This document shows, one piece after another, positions 15,098 to 22,486 of a DNA stretch of 32,777 bases (position 1 is the first letter of the stretch; the number at the start of each line of letters is the position of its first letter). A program made the translations under genes and the position numbers. The stretch comes from JALOAT01 sp041677345 (GTDB lineage Bacteria; Pseudomonadota; Gammaproteobacteria; Thiohalomonadales; Thiohalomonadaceae). Under the pieces are notes generated by a model. That model did no database searches. It saw only the letters and a list, made by a program, of their open reading frames with translations, and was not told the origin of the DNA. The DNA lies in contig JBAYQE010000025.1 in the NCBI GenBank assembly GCA_041677345.1, positions 1 to 32,777 on the forward strand, read 5' to 3'.

Positions 15098-15850
15098 GTG
15101 GGCGCCCTCATCCACTGCTTGGGGCCCGCTTTGGCTTGCGGCCCGGAAACCCCGCGCTATGGTTTCACCACAGACCATCACTTTCGTGGGGTTGGTGTGC
15201 TGCGCTTCTTTAGACGATGGCTGGAACGACCGCCGGCAGCCCAAGACCGGAGCGGCCTGTTTGCTGGTACGGACCGGGAACCCCGCGTCAGCTTGACCGC
15301 CGCGACCGTGATTGCGGCCCACCTGGCGGGCTGTGACGGCACGACCAACGAGCAAGAGGTCGCGGCCTTCGCGCGCCTGTTCCGCTTCCCACCCGCTGAA
15401 CGTACGCGTTACGCCCAGTTGTTCGCACAGAACGTGAACGAGGTCGGCGCATTTCAGCCCTTCGTGGTCCAACTGGTGCAAGGTTCGGGGCTGGGCAGCT
15501 CCGCATTGGAGGACCTGTTGGAGCGCCTGTATCACCTGGCCATTGCCGACGGCAGCTTGACCACCGCGGAGTGTGCCTTCCTGGATCAGTTGTGTGACGC
15601 CTTCGACCTGCCGGGCTATTGGCGGCGCATGGATGCCGTGCAACCCCAGCGTAGTGACCCCTATCGCGTGCTCGGCATCCTGCGTGATGCCAGCGACGCG
15701 GAGGTGCGTGCCGCCTTCAGACGGCTTACCCGCCAGCACCACCCCGACGCCGTGGCGGCCCGGGGCGATGTGCCCGCCGACGACGACGCGATGGCCGCCA
15801 TCAACGAGGCCTACCGCCGGGTCATGCGCGCGCGGCGCCGCTCCTCTTGA
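15098..15850 (+). CDS. TerB-like plus DnaJ-domain protein (soluble DjlA-like)
   Basis: Up to 250 residues. The middle (about 62-185) is a TerB/DjlA-type helical domain with paired acidic repeats (AGCDGTTNEQEVAAFARLF and AIADGSLTTAECAFLDQLC). The C-terminus (about 187-248) is a J domain: DPYRVLGILRDASDAEVRAAF, the HPD motif in RQHHPDA, and INEAYRRV. It should stimulate an Hsp70 (DnaK). Unlike E. coli DjlA there is no N-terminal membrane segment. The start is uncertain: GTG 15098 gives a poorly structured first 33 residues, and GTG 15197 (before LRFFRRWLERP) is a good alternative. It is 18 bp after DUF488 and convergent, by 4 bp, with the GGDEF gene. Confidence 0.85.
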   Translation: MGALIHCLGPALACGPETPRYGFTTDHHFRGVGVLRFFRRWLERPPAAQDRSGLFAGTDREPRVSLTAATVIAAHLAGCDGTTNEQEVAAFARLFRFPPAERTRYAQLFAQNVNEVGAFQPFVVQLVQGSGLGSSALEDLLERLYHLAIADGSLTTAECAFLDQLCDAFDLPGYWRRMDAVQPQRSDPYRVLGILRDASDAEVRAAFRRLTRQHHPDAVAARGDVPADDDAMAAINEAYRRVMRARRRSS

Positions 15851-15854
15851 GCAC

Positions 15855-16370
15855 TCAGTCCTGCTCCGCGCGGGCAGCGGCCACCCGGTTACCGCCGTTG
15901 GCCTGTGCGTGGGCAAGCGCACCCAGGGCGCGGTCGGTGAAAAGGTCGAGGCTCTCGCCGATGTGATATTCGGTCACGCCGAAGCTGGCCGAGATGAGCC
16001 CGCTGCCATTGTGCCGGTATTCGGCCACGAGCCGGCGCAACTTCACGGCGAAGCCCGTGGTCTCGTGCAGATCCAGTTCAGGTGCAAGCACGGCGAAGCG
16101 CCCACCTTTCCAGTGGGCCAGTACGTCGCTGGCACGCACATGCCGGGCGAGCATGTCTGCAAGACGCTTGAGCAGTTCATCGCAGTGCTCGGGCCCCAGC
16201 CGGTGCGCCAGCTCGGAGAACTTGTCCAACTCGAACACCACCAGCCCGAGCGCCCCGCCGTAGCGATCCACACGGGCACTGGAGGCGCACAGCAAGCGTT
16301 CGAATTCGCGCCAGGTGTAAAGGCCGGTCAGGGCGTCGGTCGGATGGCGAGGTGTATGTGGATGCTGCAT
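15855..16370 (-). CDS. Stand-alone degenerate GGDEF-domain protein with intact I-site
   Basis: A 171-residue protein consisting of little more than one GGDEF domain. The domain start DALTGLYTWREFERLL (about 12-27) and FELDKFSELAHRLGP are recognisable. The catalytic signature is KGGRF (88-92) in place of GGDEF, so the residues for metal and GTP catalysis are lost. The allosteric I-site RxxD is present as RASD (79-82), at the usual 5-residue spacing. Family knowledge: degenerate GGDEF proteins with an RxxD often act as c-di-GMP receptors. No sensor, membrane or EAL domain is attached. The ATG at 16370 lies 13 residues before the domain. It is divergent from the debranching enzyme gene, 143 bp away. 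Confidence 0.85.
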   Translation of the reverse strand: MQHPHTPRHPTDALTGLYTWREFERLLCASSARVDRYGGALGLVVFELDKFSELAHRLGPEHCDELLKRLADMLARHVRASDVLAHWKGGRFAVLAPELDLHETTGFAVKLRRLVAEYRHNGSGLISASFGVTEYHIGESLDLFTDRALGALAHAQANGGNRVAAARAEQD

Positions 16371-16501
16371 TGCGTTCCCTCTAAAGCACGAGTTTAGCCG
16401 CCCGTTGGCGCCGGTACGCCGCCGAAAGGTCGAAAGTGGATTTTCTTGCCCATTCGACCCAGGTCCGCTACAGGCGCCATGCCCTGGCCTGTGGGGTGTC
16501 C

Positions 16502-16507
16502 TAGACT
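16502..16507 (+). promoter_or_regulatory. Possible -10 hexamer giving a leaderless glgX mRNA
   Basis: TAGACT in GTCCTAGACTCGG ends 6 bp before the glgX ATG, and no Shine-Dalgarno is present. Transcription from this -10 would start at or next to the ATG. No clear -35 is visible, so confidence is low. Confidence 0.35.
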
Positions 16508-16513
16508 CGGCAC

Positions 16514-18625
16514 ATGACGCGCACCCGTCGGCGAGGTGTGAGGCAACTGCCCGGGCGCCCGTATCCACTCGGCGCCACCTGGGATCCCTCCGGGGTGAAT
16601 TTCGCCTTGTTTTCCGAGCATGCCGAGTGTGTGGAACTGTGTCTGTTCGACGACCAGGGAACGGAGTTTCGCATACCCGTGGATGAGCACACCCACCGTG
16701 TGTGGCACGTGTATGTGCCCGGGCTGCAGCCTGGGCAGGAGTATGGATATCGTGTGTACGGCCCCTGGGCACCTGAGCAGGGGCATCGCTTCAATCCCCA
16801 TAAGCTGCTGCTCGATCCTTACGCCCGCGCCATCAGCGGCTGCCTGACGTGGGACGACAGCCACTTCGGTTACACCCTCGGTCATCCCGATGCCGACCTG
16901 CAACTGGACGAGTGCGACAGTGCGCCGCACATGCCGCGTAATCTCGTGGTGGATGCGGGTTTCGATTGGGGGAATGACCACGCGCCGGCGGTCCCGTGGC
17001 ACCGCACGCTCATCTACGAGCTGCATGTGAAGGGCTTTACCATGCTCAATACCGCCATTCCCGACGAACTGCGCGGCACGTATGCAGGTCTTGCACATCC
17101 TGTGGCAATCGAATACCTCCGCTATCTCGGTGTTACCGCGGTGGAACTGATGCCTGTGCACTGGTTCGTGGACGACAGGCAGCTCATACAACAGGGCCTG
17201 CACAATTACTGGGGCTACAACTCGGTATGCTTCTTCGCGCCGGACACACGCTATAGCGTCGGTCCCAACGCCATGACCGAGTTTCGGACCATGGTGAAGG
17301 CGCTACACGCCGCGGGCATCGAGGTGATCCTGGACGTGGTCTATAACCACACGGCCGAGGGCAACCACCTCGGCCCCACACTCTCGTTTCGCGGCATCGA
17401 CAACGCTGCCTACTACCGATTGGCACCGGACAATCCGCGTTACTATACGGATTTCACGGGCACGGGCAACACCCTGAATCTGGTGCATCCCTGGGTGCTC
17501 ACGCTGATCATGGACAGCTTGCGTTACTGGGTCACGGAGATGCACGTGGATGGTTTCCGTTTCGACCTCGCCGCCGCACTTGCACGGGAATTGCACGACG
17601 TCAGTCGGCTCAGCGCCTTTTTCGACGTGATTCACCAAGACCCGATCATCTCCCAGGTGAAGCTTATCGCCGAACCCTGGGACCTGGGGGAGGGCGGTTA
17701 CCTGGTGGGTGGGTTTCCCCCCGGCTGGACCGAGTGGAACGGCCGTTACCGCGACACGGTGCGGCGCTTCTGGCGCGGCGATACGGGGCAGACCGCCGAC
17801 CTGGCCTACCGTCTCACCGGCTCGAGCGATCTCTACGAGGCCGACGGGCGCCGGCCTTTCGCCAGTATCAATTTCGTCACCGCCCATGACGGCTTCACCC
17901 TGCGTGACCTGGTGAGTTACGACCGCAAGCACAACGCGCGCAACGGGGAGCATAACCGCGACGGTACGGATGAGAACTACAGCTGGAATTGCGGTGTGGA
18001 GGGGGAGACCGACGACCCCGCCATCCTCAGCCTGCGGCGGCGCCAGATGCGCAACTTCATCGCCAGCCTGCTGCTGTCCCAGGGCGTGCCCATGCTGCTG
18101 GGTGGCGATGAGTTCGGGCATACCAAGCAGGGCAACAACAACACCTACTGCCAGGACAATGCACTGAGCTGGCTATGCTGGGACCTGGAGCCATGGCAAG
18201 AGGAACTACGCGAGTTCACCCGTGCCACGGTGGACCTTGTGCGTGCCCATCCGGTGCTGCGGCGACGCCGATTCTTTTTCGGTAAGGACATCCGCGGCAC
18301 AGCGGTCAAGGACATCACCTGGCTGCGGCCGAGCGGCAGGGAAATGCAGGATGAGGACTGGCGCGATCTGGAATGCCGCTGCATCGGCATGTTGCTCGCG
18401 GGTGAGGCCAGCGGCGAGGTTGACGATCGGGGTGAGGCCGTGCGGGACGACGATGTGCTGGTGGTGCTGAACGCCGGGACCGCACCCCTGGACTTCCGTT
18501 TACCGCCCGGGTGCTGGATCAAGGTGCTCGACACCTATGAACACGATGTGTGCGAAGGCCCGTGCGGGGAGTGTTACCGGCTGATCGAGCGCAGCCTTGC
18601 CGTGCTGAGGCGCCTGCACCGATGA
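16514..18625 (+). CDS. glgX: Glycogen debranching enzyme, GlgX/isoamylase type
   Basis: GH13 enzyme that hydrolyses alpha-1,6 branches of limit-dextrin glycogen; cytoplasmic. The 703-residue length is usual. An N-terminal CBM48 domain (about 12-105, GATWDPSGVNFALFSEHA) precedes the catalytic barrel with YELHVKGFT, VVYNHTAEGN, catalytic Asp351 in DGFRFDLA, acid/base Glu387 in IAEPWD and Asp459 in TAHDGFTLRDL. The C-terminal beta domain ends near 703. The stop overlaps the start of the next gene (ATGA), so the two are translationally coupled. There is no ribosome site before the ATG. No glgA, glgB, glgC or glgP lies in the window, so the rest of glycogen metabolism is elsewhere. Confidence 0.95.
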   Translation: MTRTRRRGVRQLPGRPYPLGATWDPSGVNFALFSEHAECVELCLFDDQGTEFRIPVDEHTHRVWHVYVPGLQPGQEYGYRVYGPWAPEQGHRFNPHKLLLDPYARAISGCLTWDDSHFGYTLGHPDADLQLDECDSAPHMPRNLVVDAGFDWGNDHAPAVPWHRTLIYELHVKGFTMLNTAIPDELRGTYAGLAHPVAIEYLRYLGVTAVELMPVHWFVDDRQLIQQGLHNYWGYNSVCFFAPDTRYSVGPNAMTEFRTMVKALHAAGIEVILDVVYNHTAEGNHLGPTLSFRGIDNAAYYRLAPDNPRYYTDFTGTGNTLNLVHPWVLTLIMDSLRYWVTEMHVDGFRFDLAAALARELHDVSRLSAFFDVIHQDPIISQVKLIAEPWDLGEGGYLVGGFPPGWTEWNGRYRDTVRRFWRGDTGQTADLAYRLTGSSDLYEADGRRPFASINFVTAHDGFTLRDLVSYDRKHNARNGEHNRDGTDENYSWNCGVEGETDDPAILSLRRRQMRNFIASLLLSQGVPMLLGGDEFGHTKQGNNNTYCQDNALSWLCWDLEPWQEELREFTRATVDLVRAHPVLRRRRFFFGKDIRGTAVKDITWLRPSGREMQDEDWRDLECRCIGMLLAGEASGEVDDRGEAVRDDDVLVVLNAGTAPLDFRLPPGCWIKVLDTYEHDVCEGPCGECYRLIERSLAVLRRLHR

Positions 18626-21225
18626 ACACCCTGCATGCCATTATCGAGGCACTGCAGCGCGGGAGCGAACGCGAGGCCGTGCTCGCCTTCACGCGTACGG
18701 GGGCCACGCGCTGGACCCGTGCACAACTGCTGCAGGCGACCATGCACATGGCGCGCTGCCTGGCCTCACGTGGGGTTACTCCCGGTGCTCGGGTGGCGCT
18801 CTACGCGGAGTTCCGCCCGCCGTGGATCGCGGCCGTGCTGGGTGCGCTGCACATCGGTGCGGTCATCGTGCCGCTGGATGTGCAGTTCAGCGGCGCTACC
18901 CTGGCGCACGTGCTCGACGACAGCGGTGCATGCCTGGTGTTAACCGATGCCGCGCACGCGGACGCACTGCCGCCCGGTACGCCCATGCTGCCCATCGACC
19001 AGGATGTACCCGTGAGCGACGCGGTGCTGCCCGGACCTGGCCAGGATCCGGCGGCGGTCGCCGCCATGCTCTACACCTCGGGCACCACGGGTCCACCCAA
19101 GGGCGTACCGCTCACACATCGCAATCTCGTCTACCAGATCGAGGTCCTCACCGGCAGCAGTCTGGTGCGTGACGACGACCGCGTGCTGCTGCCACTGCCT
19201 GCCCATCACGTCTACCCATTCGCCTTGGGGGTGCTGGCACCCCTTGCCCTCGGCCTGCCGCTGATGATCCCCGCGGGTCTCACCGGACCACAGATCGCGC
19301 GGGCCCTGCGCGCCAGTGATGCCACGCTGATCATCGGGGTGCCGCGCCTGTATGCGGCGGTGTTCGAGGCGCTGGAGGCGCGCGTACGCAACGCGGGGAT
19401 GGTGGCAGCCAGTGGCTTCAGTGCCGCCCTCGCCATATGCGGTGCCGTGCGCCGCCTCACGGGCACCAATCCCGGCTCCAAGGTGTTTGCACCATTGCAT
19501 CGGCGCCTGGCGCCGCGCCTGCGGATCGCGGCCTGCGGCGGTGCCGCGCTCGATCCCAGGCTTGCCCGCCGCCTGGAGGCCTTCGGCTGGAATCTCGCCG
19601 TCGGCTATGGCCTCACCGAGACCTCGCCGCTGCTGAGTCTGGATCGGCCCCCGGTGCGCTACGGCAGTGTGGGCCGGGCGGTGCCCGGCACCGAACTGCG
19701 CATCCGCGCAGGTGAGGTGCAGGCACGCGGCCCGGGTGTGTTCGCCGGCTATCACCAGCGCCCGGACAAGACACGCGAGGTGTTCACCGCAGACGGCTGG
19801 TTCCGTACCGGGGATCGCGGCGAGCTCGACGCCGCGGGTTATCTGTACATACAGGGGCGCTTCGCCGAGATCATCGTCACCGCGGGCGGTGTGAACGTGC
19901 AGCCGGAGGAAGTGGAGGCGGTGTTTGCCGCCAGTCCTTTCATCCGTGAGGCGGCATTGTTGCCTACCGATCAAGGCCTGGCGCTGCTGGTGGTGCCGGA
20001 GGCCGTGGAGGCCGTACGCCAAGGTGTGTCCGAGGAGGAGGCGGTGCGTGCCGCCGTCACCGAGGGCGTGCGACGGCTCGCCAGCTACCAGCGGCCCGGG
20101 GCCTTCGCCATCACCCACGAACCGCTGCCGCGGACGCGACTGGGCAAACTGCGGCGGCATCTGTTGCCCGAGCGCTATCACAACGCGCGCAGCGAGGGGC
20201 CGGGTGCGCGCGCGCGACCGCTGCCACCGGAACAGTGGACGGCGGCTGATCAGTCCCTGCTCGGCGGTGAGGCGGCGCGCACCGCCTGGGCATGGCTGGC
20301 TGCTCGCTACGCCGATCGCCGGCTCACCCCCGATACGCACCTGGAACTGGAGCTCGGGATCGATTCCCTCGGCTGGATCGACCTCACCCTGGAACTGGCC
20401 ACGCGCACGGGCGTGGAACTGGACGACGCGGCCATTGGCCAGATGGGAACGGTACGCGACCTGCTGTCGGCGGTGGGTGAGGCGCAGCAGGCGGAGCAAC
20501 GCGGCGGTTGGCTGGCGCATCCCGAGCACATGCTGGGCAAGAAGGAGCGCGTGTACCTCACGCCCCTGAAAAGGCCGGTGGAACGCATTGCCCAGGTACT
20601 CACGCGTTTCAACCGCTGGCTCATGCGCCGCCTGTTCCGGGTACAGGCACGCGGTGCGGAGCACCTGCCGAAGCACGGGCCCTACCTGCTCGTTCCCAAT
20701 CACGGCAGCCTGCTCGACCCCTTCGCACTGGCCGCGGTGCTGCCCGAGGGTACGGTGCGCGAGGTGCACTGGGCGGGCATAAGCGACATGGCCTTCGCCA
20801 ATGCGGTGTTGCGCGGCTTCAGCCGTATGGCCCACGTGCTGCCGGTGGATCCGCGCCGCGGCGCCGTCTCCAGCCTTGCGCTCGCCACCGCCGTGCTCGA
20901 TGCCGGCAAGCCCCTGGTGTGGTTCCCCGAAGGCCGGCGCTCCGCCGACGGCCGCCTGTTGCCCTTCAAGCGCGGCATCGGCCTGGTGCTGGCCAGCCGC
21001 GCCGTGCCCGTGGTGCCCGTGATCATCCGTGGCGCCCATGACGCCCTGCCGCCCGGCCATCGCGTTCCGCGCCGCAGCGCCATCGTGGTCGAACTGGGCG
21101 AACCCGTCATGCCCGAGGACCTGGCCCGCCACGGCAAGGGCATGCGCGATGACGAACGCATTACCGACGGCCTGCACGCGCGCTTGTGGGAGATGTGCAA
21201 GGACGGCGATGGCCGGCGGCCGTGA
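18622..21225 (+). CDS. Acyl-AMP ligase / acyl carrier protein / PlsC acyltransferase fusion
   Basis: An 867-residue three-domain enzyme. An ANL (AMP-forming) ligase at about 1-515 has the P-loop YTSGTTGPPKG (about 151-161), YGLTETSPLL and WFRTGDRGELD with GRFAEIIVTAGG. A carrier domain at about 550-625 has the phosphopantetheine site GIDSLGW (Ser582). A PlsC/LPLAT domain at about 660-850 has NHGSLLD (HX4D: His694, Asp699) and FPEGRRSADG (768-777). It probably activates a fatty acid, holds it on its own carrier, and transfers it to a lysophospholipid or glycerol phosphate acceptor. E. coli Aas has similar activities but the reverse domain order and no carrier. Its start overlaps the GlgX stop. 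Confidence 0.9.
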   Translation: MNTLHAIIEALQRGSEREAVLAFTRTGATRWTRAQLLQATMHMARCLASRGVTPGARVALYAEFRPPWIAAVLGALHIGAVIVPLDVQFSGATLAHVLDDSGACLVLTDAAHADALPPGTPMLPIDQDVPVSDAVLPGPGQDPAAVAAMLYTSGTTGPPKGVPLTHRNLVYQIEVLTGSSLVRDDDRVLLPLPAHHVYPFALGVLAPLALGLPLMIPAGLTGPQIARALRASDATLIIGVPRLYAAVFEALEARVRNAGMVAASGFSAALAICGAVRRLTGTNPGSKVFAPLHRRLAPRLRIAACGGAALDPRLARRLEAFGWNLAVGYGLTETSPLLSLDRPPVRYGSVGRAVPGTELRIRAGEVQARGPGVFAGYHQRPDKTREVFTADGWFRTGDRGELDAAGYLYIQGRFAEIIVTAGGVNVQPEEVEAVFAASPFIREAALLPTDQGLALLVVPEAVEAVRQGVSEEEAVRAAVTEGVRRLASYQRPGAFAITHEPLPRTRLGKLRRHLLPERYHNARSEGPGARARPLPPEQWTAADQSLLGGEAARTAWAWLAARYADRRLTPDTHLELELGIDSLGWIDLTLELATRTGVELDDAAIGQMGTVRDLLSAVGEAQQAEQRGGWLAHPEHMLGKKERVYLTPLKRPVERIAQVLTRFNRWLMRRLFRVQARGAEHLPKHGPYLLVPNHGSLLDPFALAAVLPEGTVREVHWAGISDMAFANAVLRGFSRMAHVLPVDPRRGAVSSLALATAVLDAGKPLVWFPEGRRSADGRLLPFKRGIGLVLASRAVPVVPVIIRGAHDALPPGHRVPRRSAIVVELGEPVMPEDLARHGKGMRDDERITDGLHARLWEMCKDGDGRRP

Positions 21226-21349
21226 CGTAGGTCAGGTCGTGCGAGATGCCGGCCGGAAATGGGGGGACAGCCGCTGCGGCCTGGGTGTGGGGCCAGGGCA
21301 GGCCAGGCCAGGTGCAGTTGCCTGACGACGTGTTTGCACGTGCTCCTCG

Positions 21350-21583
21350 TCAGACGATGCGCTCGGCGACCTTCCGCCCCAGGCGCTTGCCGACACGGGT
21401 GCCCCACAGGATGCTCCACAAGCGCGGAATGCCGCCGAGCACGAAGCCGCCGACCACGGCCACGAGTATGGCGTCTACGGGTTGCCGGCGTACCCACGGT
21501 GCCAGGCCCGTTTCGCGGGCGATACCTCGCAGGCGTTCCTTGGCTTCGTGGGGGGTTATTGGTTCAGGCGTTTTGCTGCCCAT
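21350..21583 (-). CDS. Small membrane protein of unknown function (YqjK-position)
   Basis: 77 residues. A charged N-terminal half (about 1-33) is followed by one hydrophobic segment (DAILVAVVGGFVLGGI, about 37-52) and a basic tail. It is the third member of a minus-strand trio with DUF883 and a holin-like protein, overlapping the second gene by 28 bp. The arrangement recalls the enterobacterial yqjD-yqjE-yqjK group. I do not recognise the family. Confidence 0.7.
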   Translation of the reverse strand: MGSKTPEPITPHEAKERLRGIARETGLAPWVRRQPVDAILVAVVGGFVLGGIPRLWSILWGTRVGKRLGRKVAERIV

Positions 21584-21822
21584 GCGATTAGCCCCGCAAC
21601 CAGCAATGTCACCAGGCCGGTCGCGAGTGCGGCGGCGTCGGCGGGCAGGTGGCGGGCGGAATACAGGTAAAGACTCCAGACCCAGAACGCAAGACCGGCA
21701 AACGCAAACAGCACTGCTGCAACGACCAGCGCCAACGCGCCCGCAAAGCGGGCAAGGGATTGCCGCATCGCCCTTGCCTCAGCCTCGAAGAGGTCGGCAA
21801 GGGCGATCACGAACTCAGCCAA
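21556..21822 (-). CDS. Phage-holin-family/YqjE-like membrane protein
   Basis: 88 residues with two hydrophobic segments (about 27-50 and 65-82) after an amphipathic N-terminus (FEAEARAMRQSLARFAGAL). This is the layout of YqjE and 'holin 3_6' superfamily proteins found beside DUF883 genes. The start is uncertain: TTG at 21822 lies 5 bp after the previous stop, or GTG at 21810. Coupled translation is likely. It is probably not a true phage holin, because no phage genes are near. Confidence 0.75.
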   Translation of the reverse strand: MAEFVIALADLFEAEARAMRQSLARFAGALALVVAAVLFAFAGLAFWVWSLYLYSARHLPADAAALATGLVTLLVAGLIAWAAKRLNQ

Positions 21823-21827
21823 TGTGT

Positions 21828-22151
21828 TCAGCGGCGGTTCCCCAGGTCCATCAGCTTGGCAATCAGGAAACCGACACCCACGGCCGTCGCGATACTGCCA
21901 ATCGGGTGCTCACCAATCTTTTCTTCCACGTCGTCCAGCGCCTTGCCACTGCGCTCGCGTGCCTCTTTGAGCCTGCGACGAACCTGTTCGCGGGTCGCGT
22001 CCATACGTTCCTGCAGTTGCGCTTTCATGTCGATCGCCCTTTCGCTGGCGGTTCCACGGATCACATTGGTGAGATCCGCCACGTCGGAACGAAGATGCGC
22101 GATGTCGGATTTCAATGAGTCCAGTTCTTCTTCGAATGGTCTGTCGGCCAT
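21828..22151 (-). CDS. DUF883/ElaB/YqjD-like membrane-anchored protein
   Basis: 107 residues: a long charged helix (about 5-85, DSLKSDIAHLRSDVADLTN, then KEARERSGKALDDVEEKIGE) and a C-terminal membrane anchor (HPIGSIATAVGVGFLIAKLMD) ending in basic residues. Known relatives YqjD and ElaB bind ribosomes and sit in the inner membrane in stationary phase. AAGGAGAG precedes the ATG. It heads the trio of small membrane proteins. Confidence 0.88.
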   Translation of the reverse strand: MADRPFEEELDSLKSDIAHLRSDVADLTNVIRGTASERAIDMKAQLQERMDATREQVRRRLKEARERSGKALDDVEEKIGEHPIGSIATAVGVGFLIAKLMDLGNRR

Positions 22152-22486
22152 GGCGCTCTCCTTGTTGTCGCGATGCCTTCCTGCACGATGAAGCCTAGGC
22201 CACGGTTGTGCTCTCTGCTATATGCAGCGGCATGGGCGAAAGAAAAAGGCATATGCAGTCGATGCCTGGCGTGAAAACCTTCAATGTCGCTGTTTGCCGC
22301 CGTTTCAGCGGTACAGAATCGTGATTAGGCGATGCAAGCATAAGGCGCGAGGGCAAATTGCCGCGTCTCAATAACGAAACACCGCGAGCGTCGCGTCGGA
22401 GGGCGGTCCATATTATCGGAATGGGATACACGCCCGCCGCTGCGCACAGGCAAGCCTGTGTGCGGCCGCCAGCACGGGGATTCGCC
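22152..22486. other. 335-bp divergent gap: leader region of transketolase
   Basis: No gene is supported here. It holds two direct repeats of ATATGCAG (near 22218 and 22250), a TATTAT hexamer at 22411-22416 that could be a -10 for transketolase (no clear -35), and a strong hairpin at 22442-22463 ahead of the transketolase start. Confidence 0.5.
22442..22463 (+). promoter_or_regulatory. Stable hairpin in the transketolase 5' leader
   Basis: GCGCACAGGC and GCCTGTGTGC form a 10-bp stem (one G-T pair) with a 2-base loop. It ends 23 bp before the transketolase ATG at 22487. There is no following T-run, so it is more likely a translation or stability element than a terminator. Confidence 0.5.

Noticed and set aside
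16371..16772. N-terminal extension of the GGDEF gene to give 305 residues
   Set aside because: The extra 134 residues overlap glgX on the other strand and are Arg/Thr/His-rich without structure; the ATG at 16370 sits right before the domain.
18940..21177. 745-codon open frame on the minus strand
   Set aside because: Antisense to the ligase-ACP-acyltransferase gene; His/Gln/Gly-rich with no recognisable domain.
21556..21822. Prophage holin
   Set aside because: The holin-like hit belongs to the YqjE-type group beside DUF883; no phage genes are nearby.
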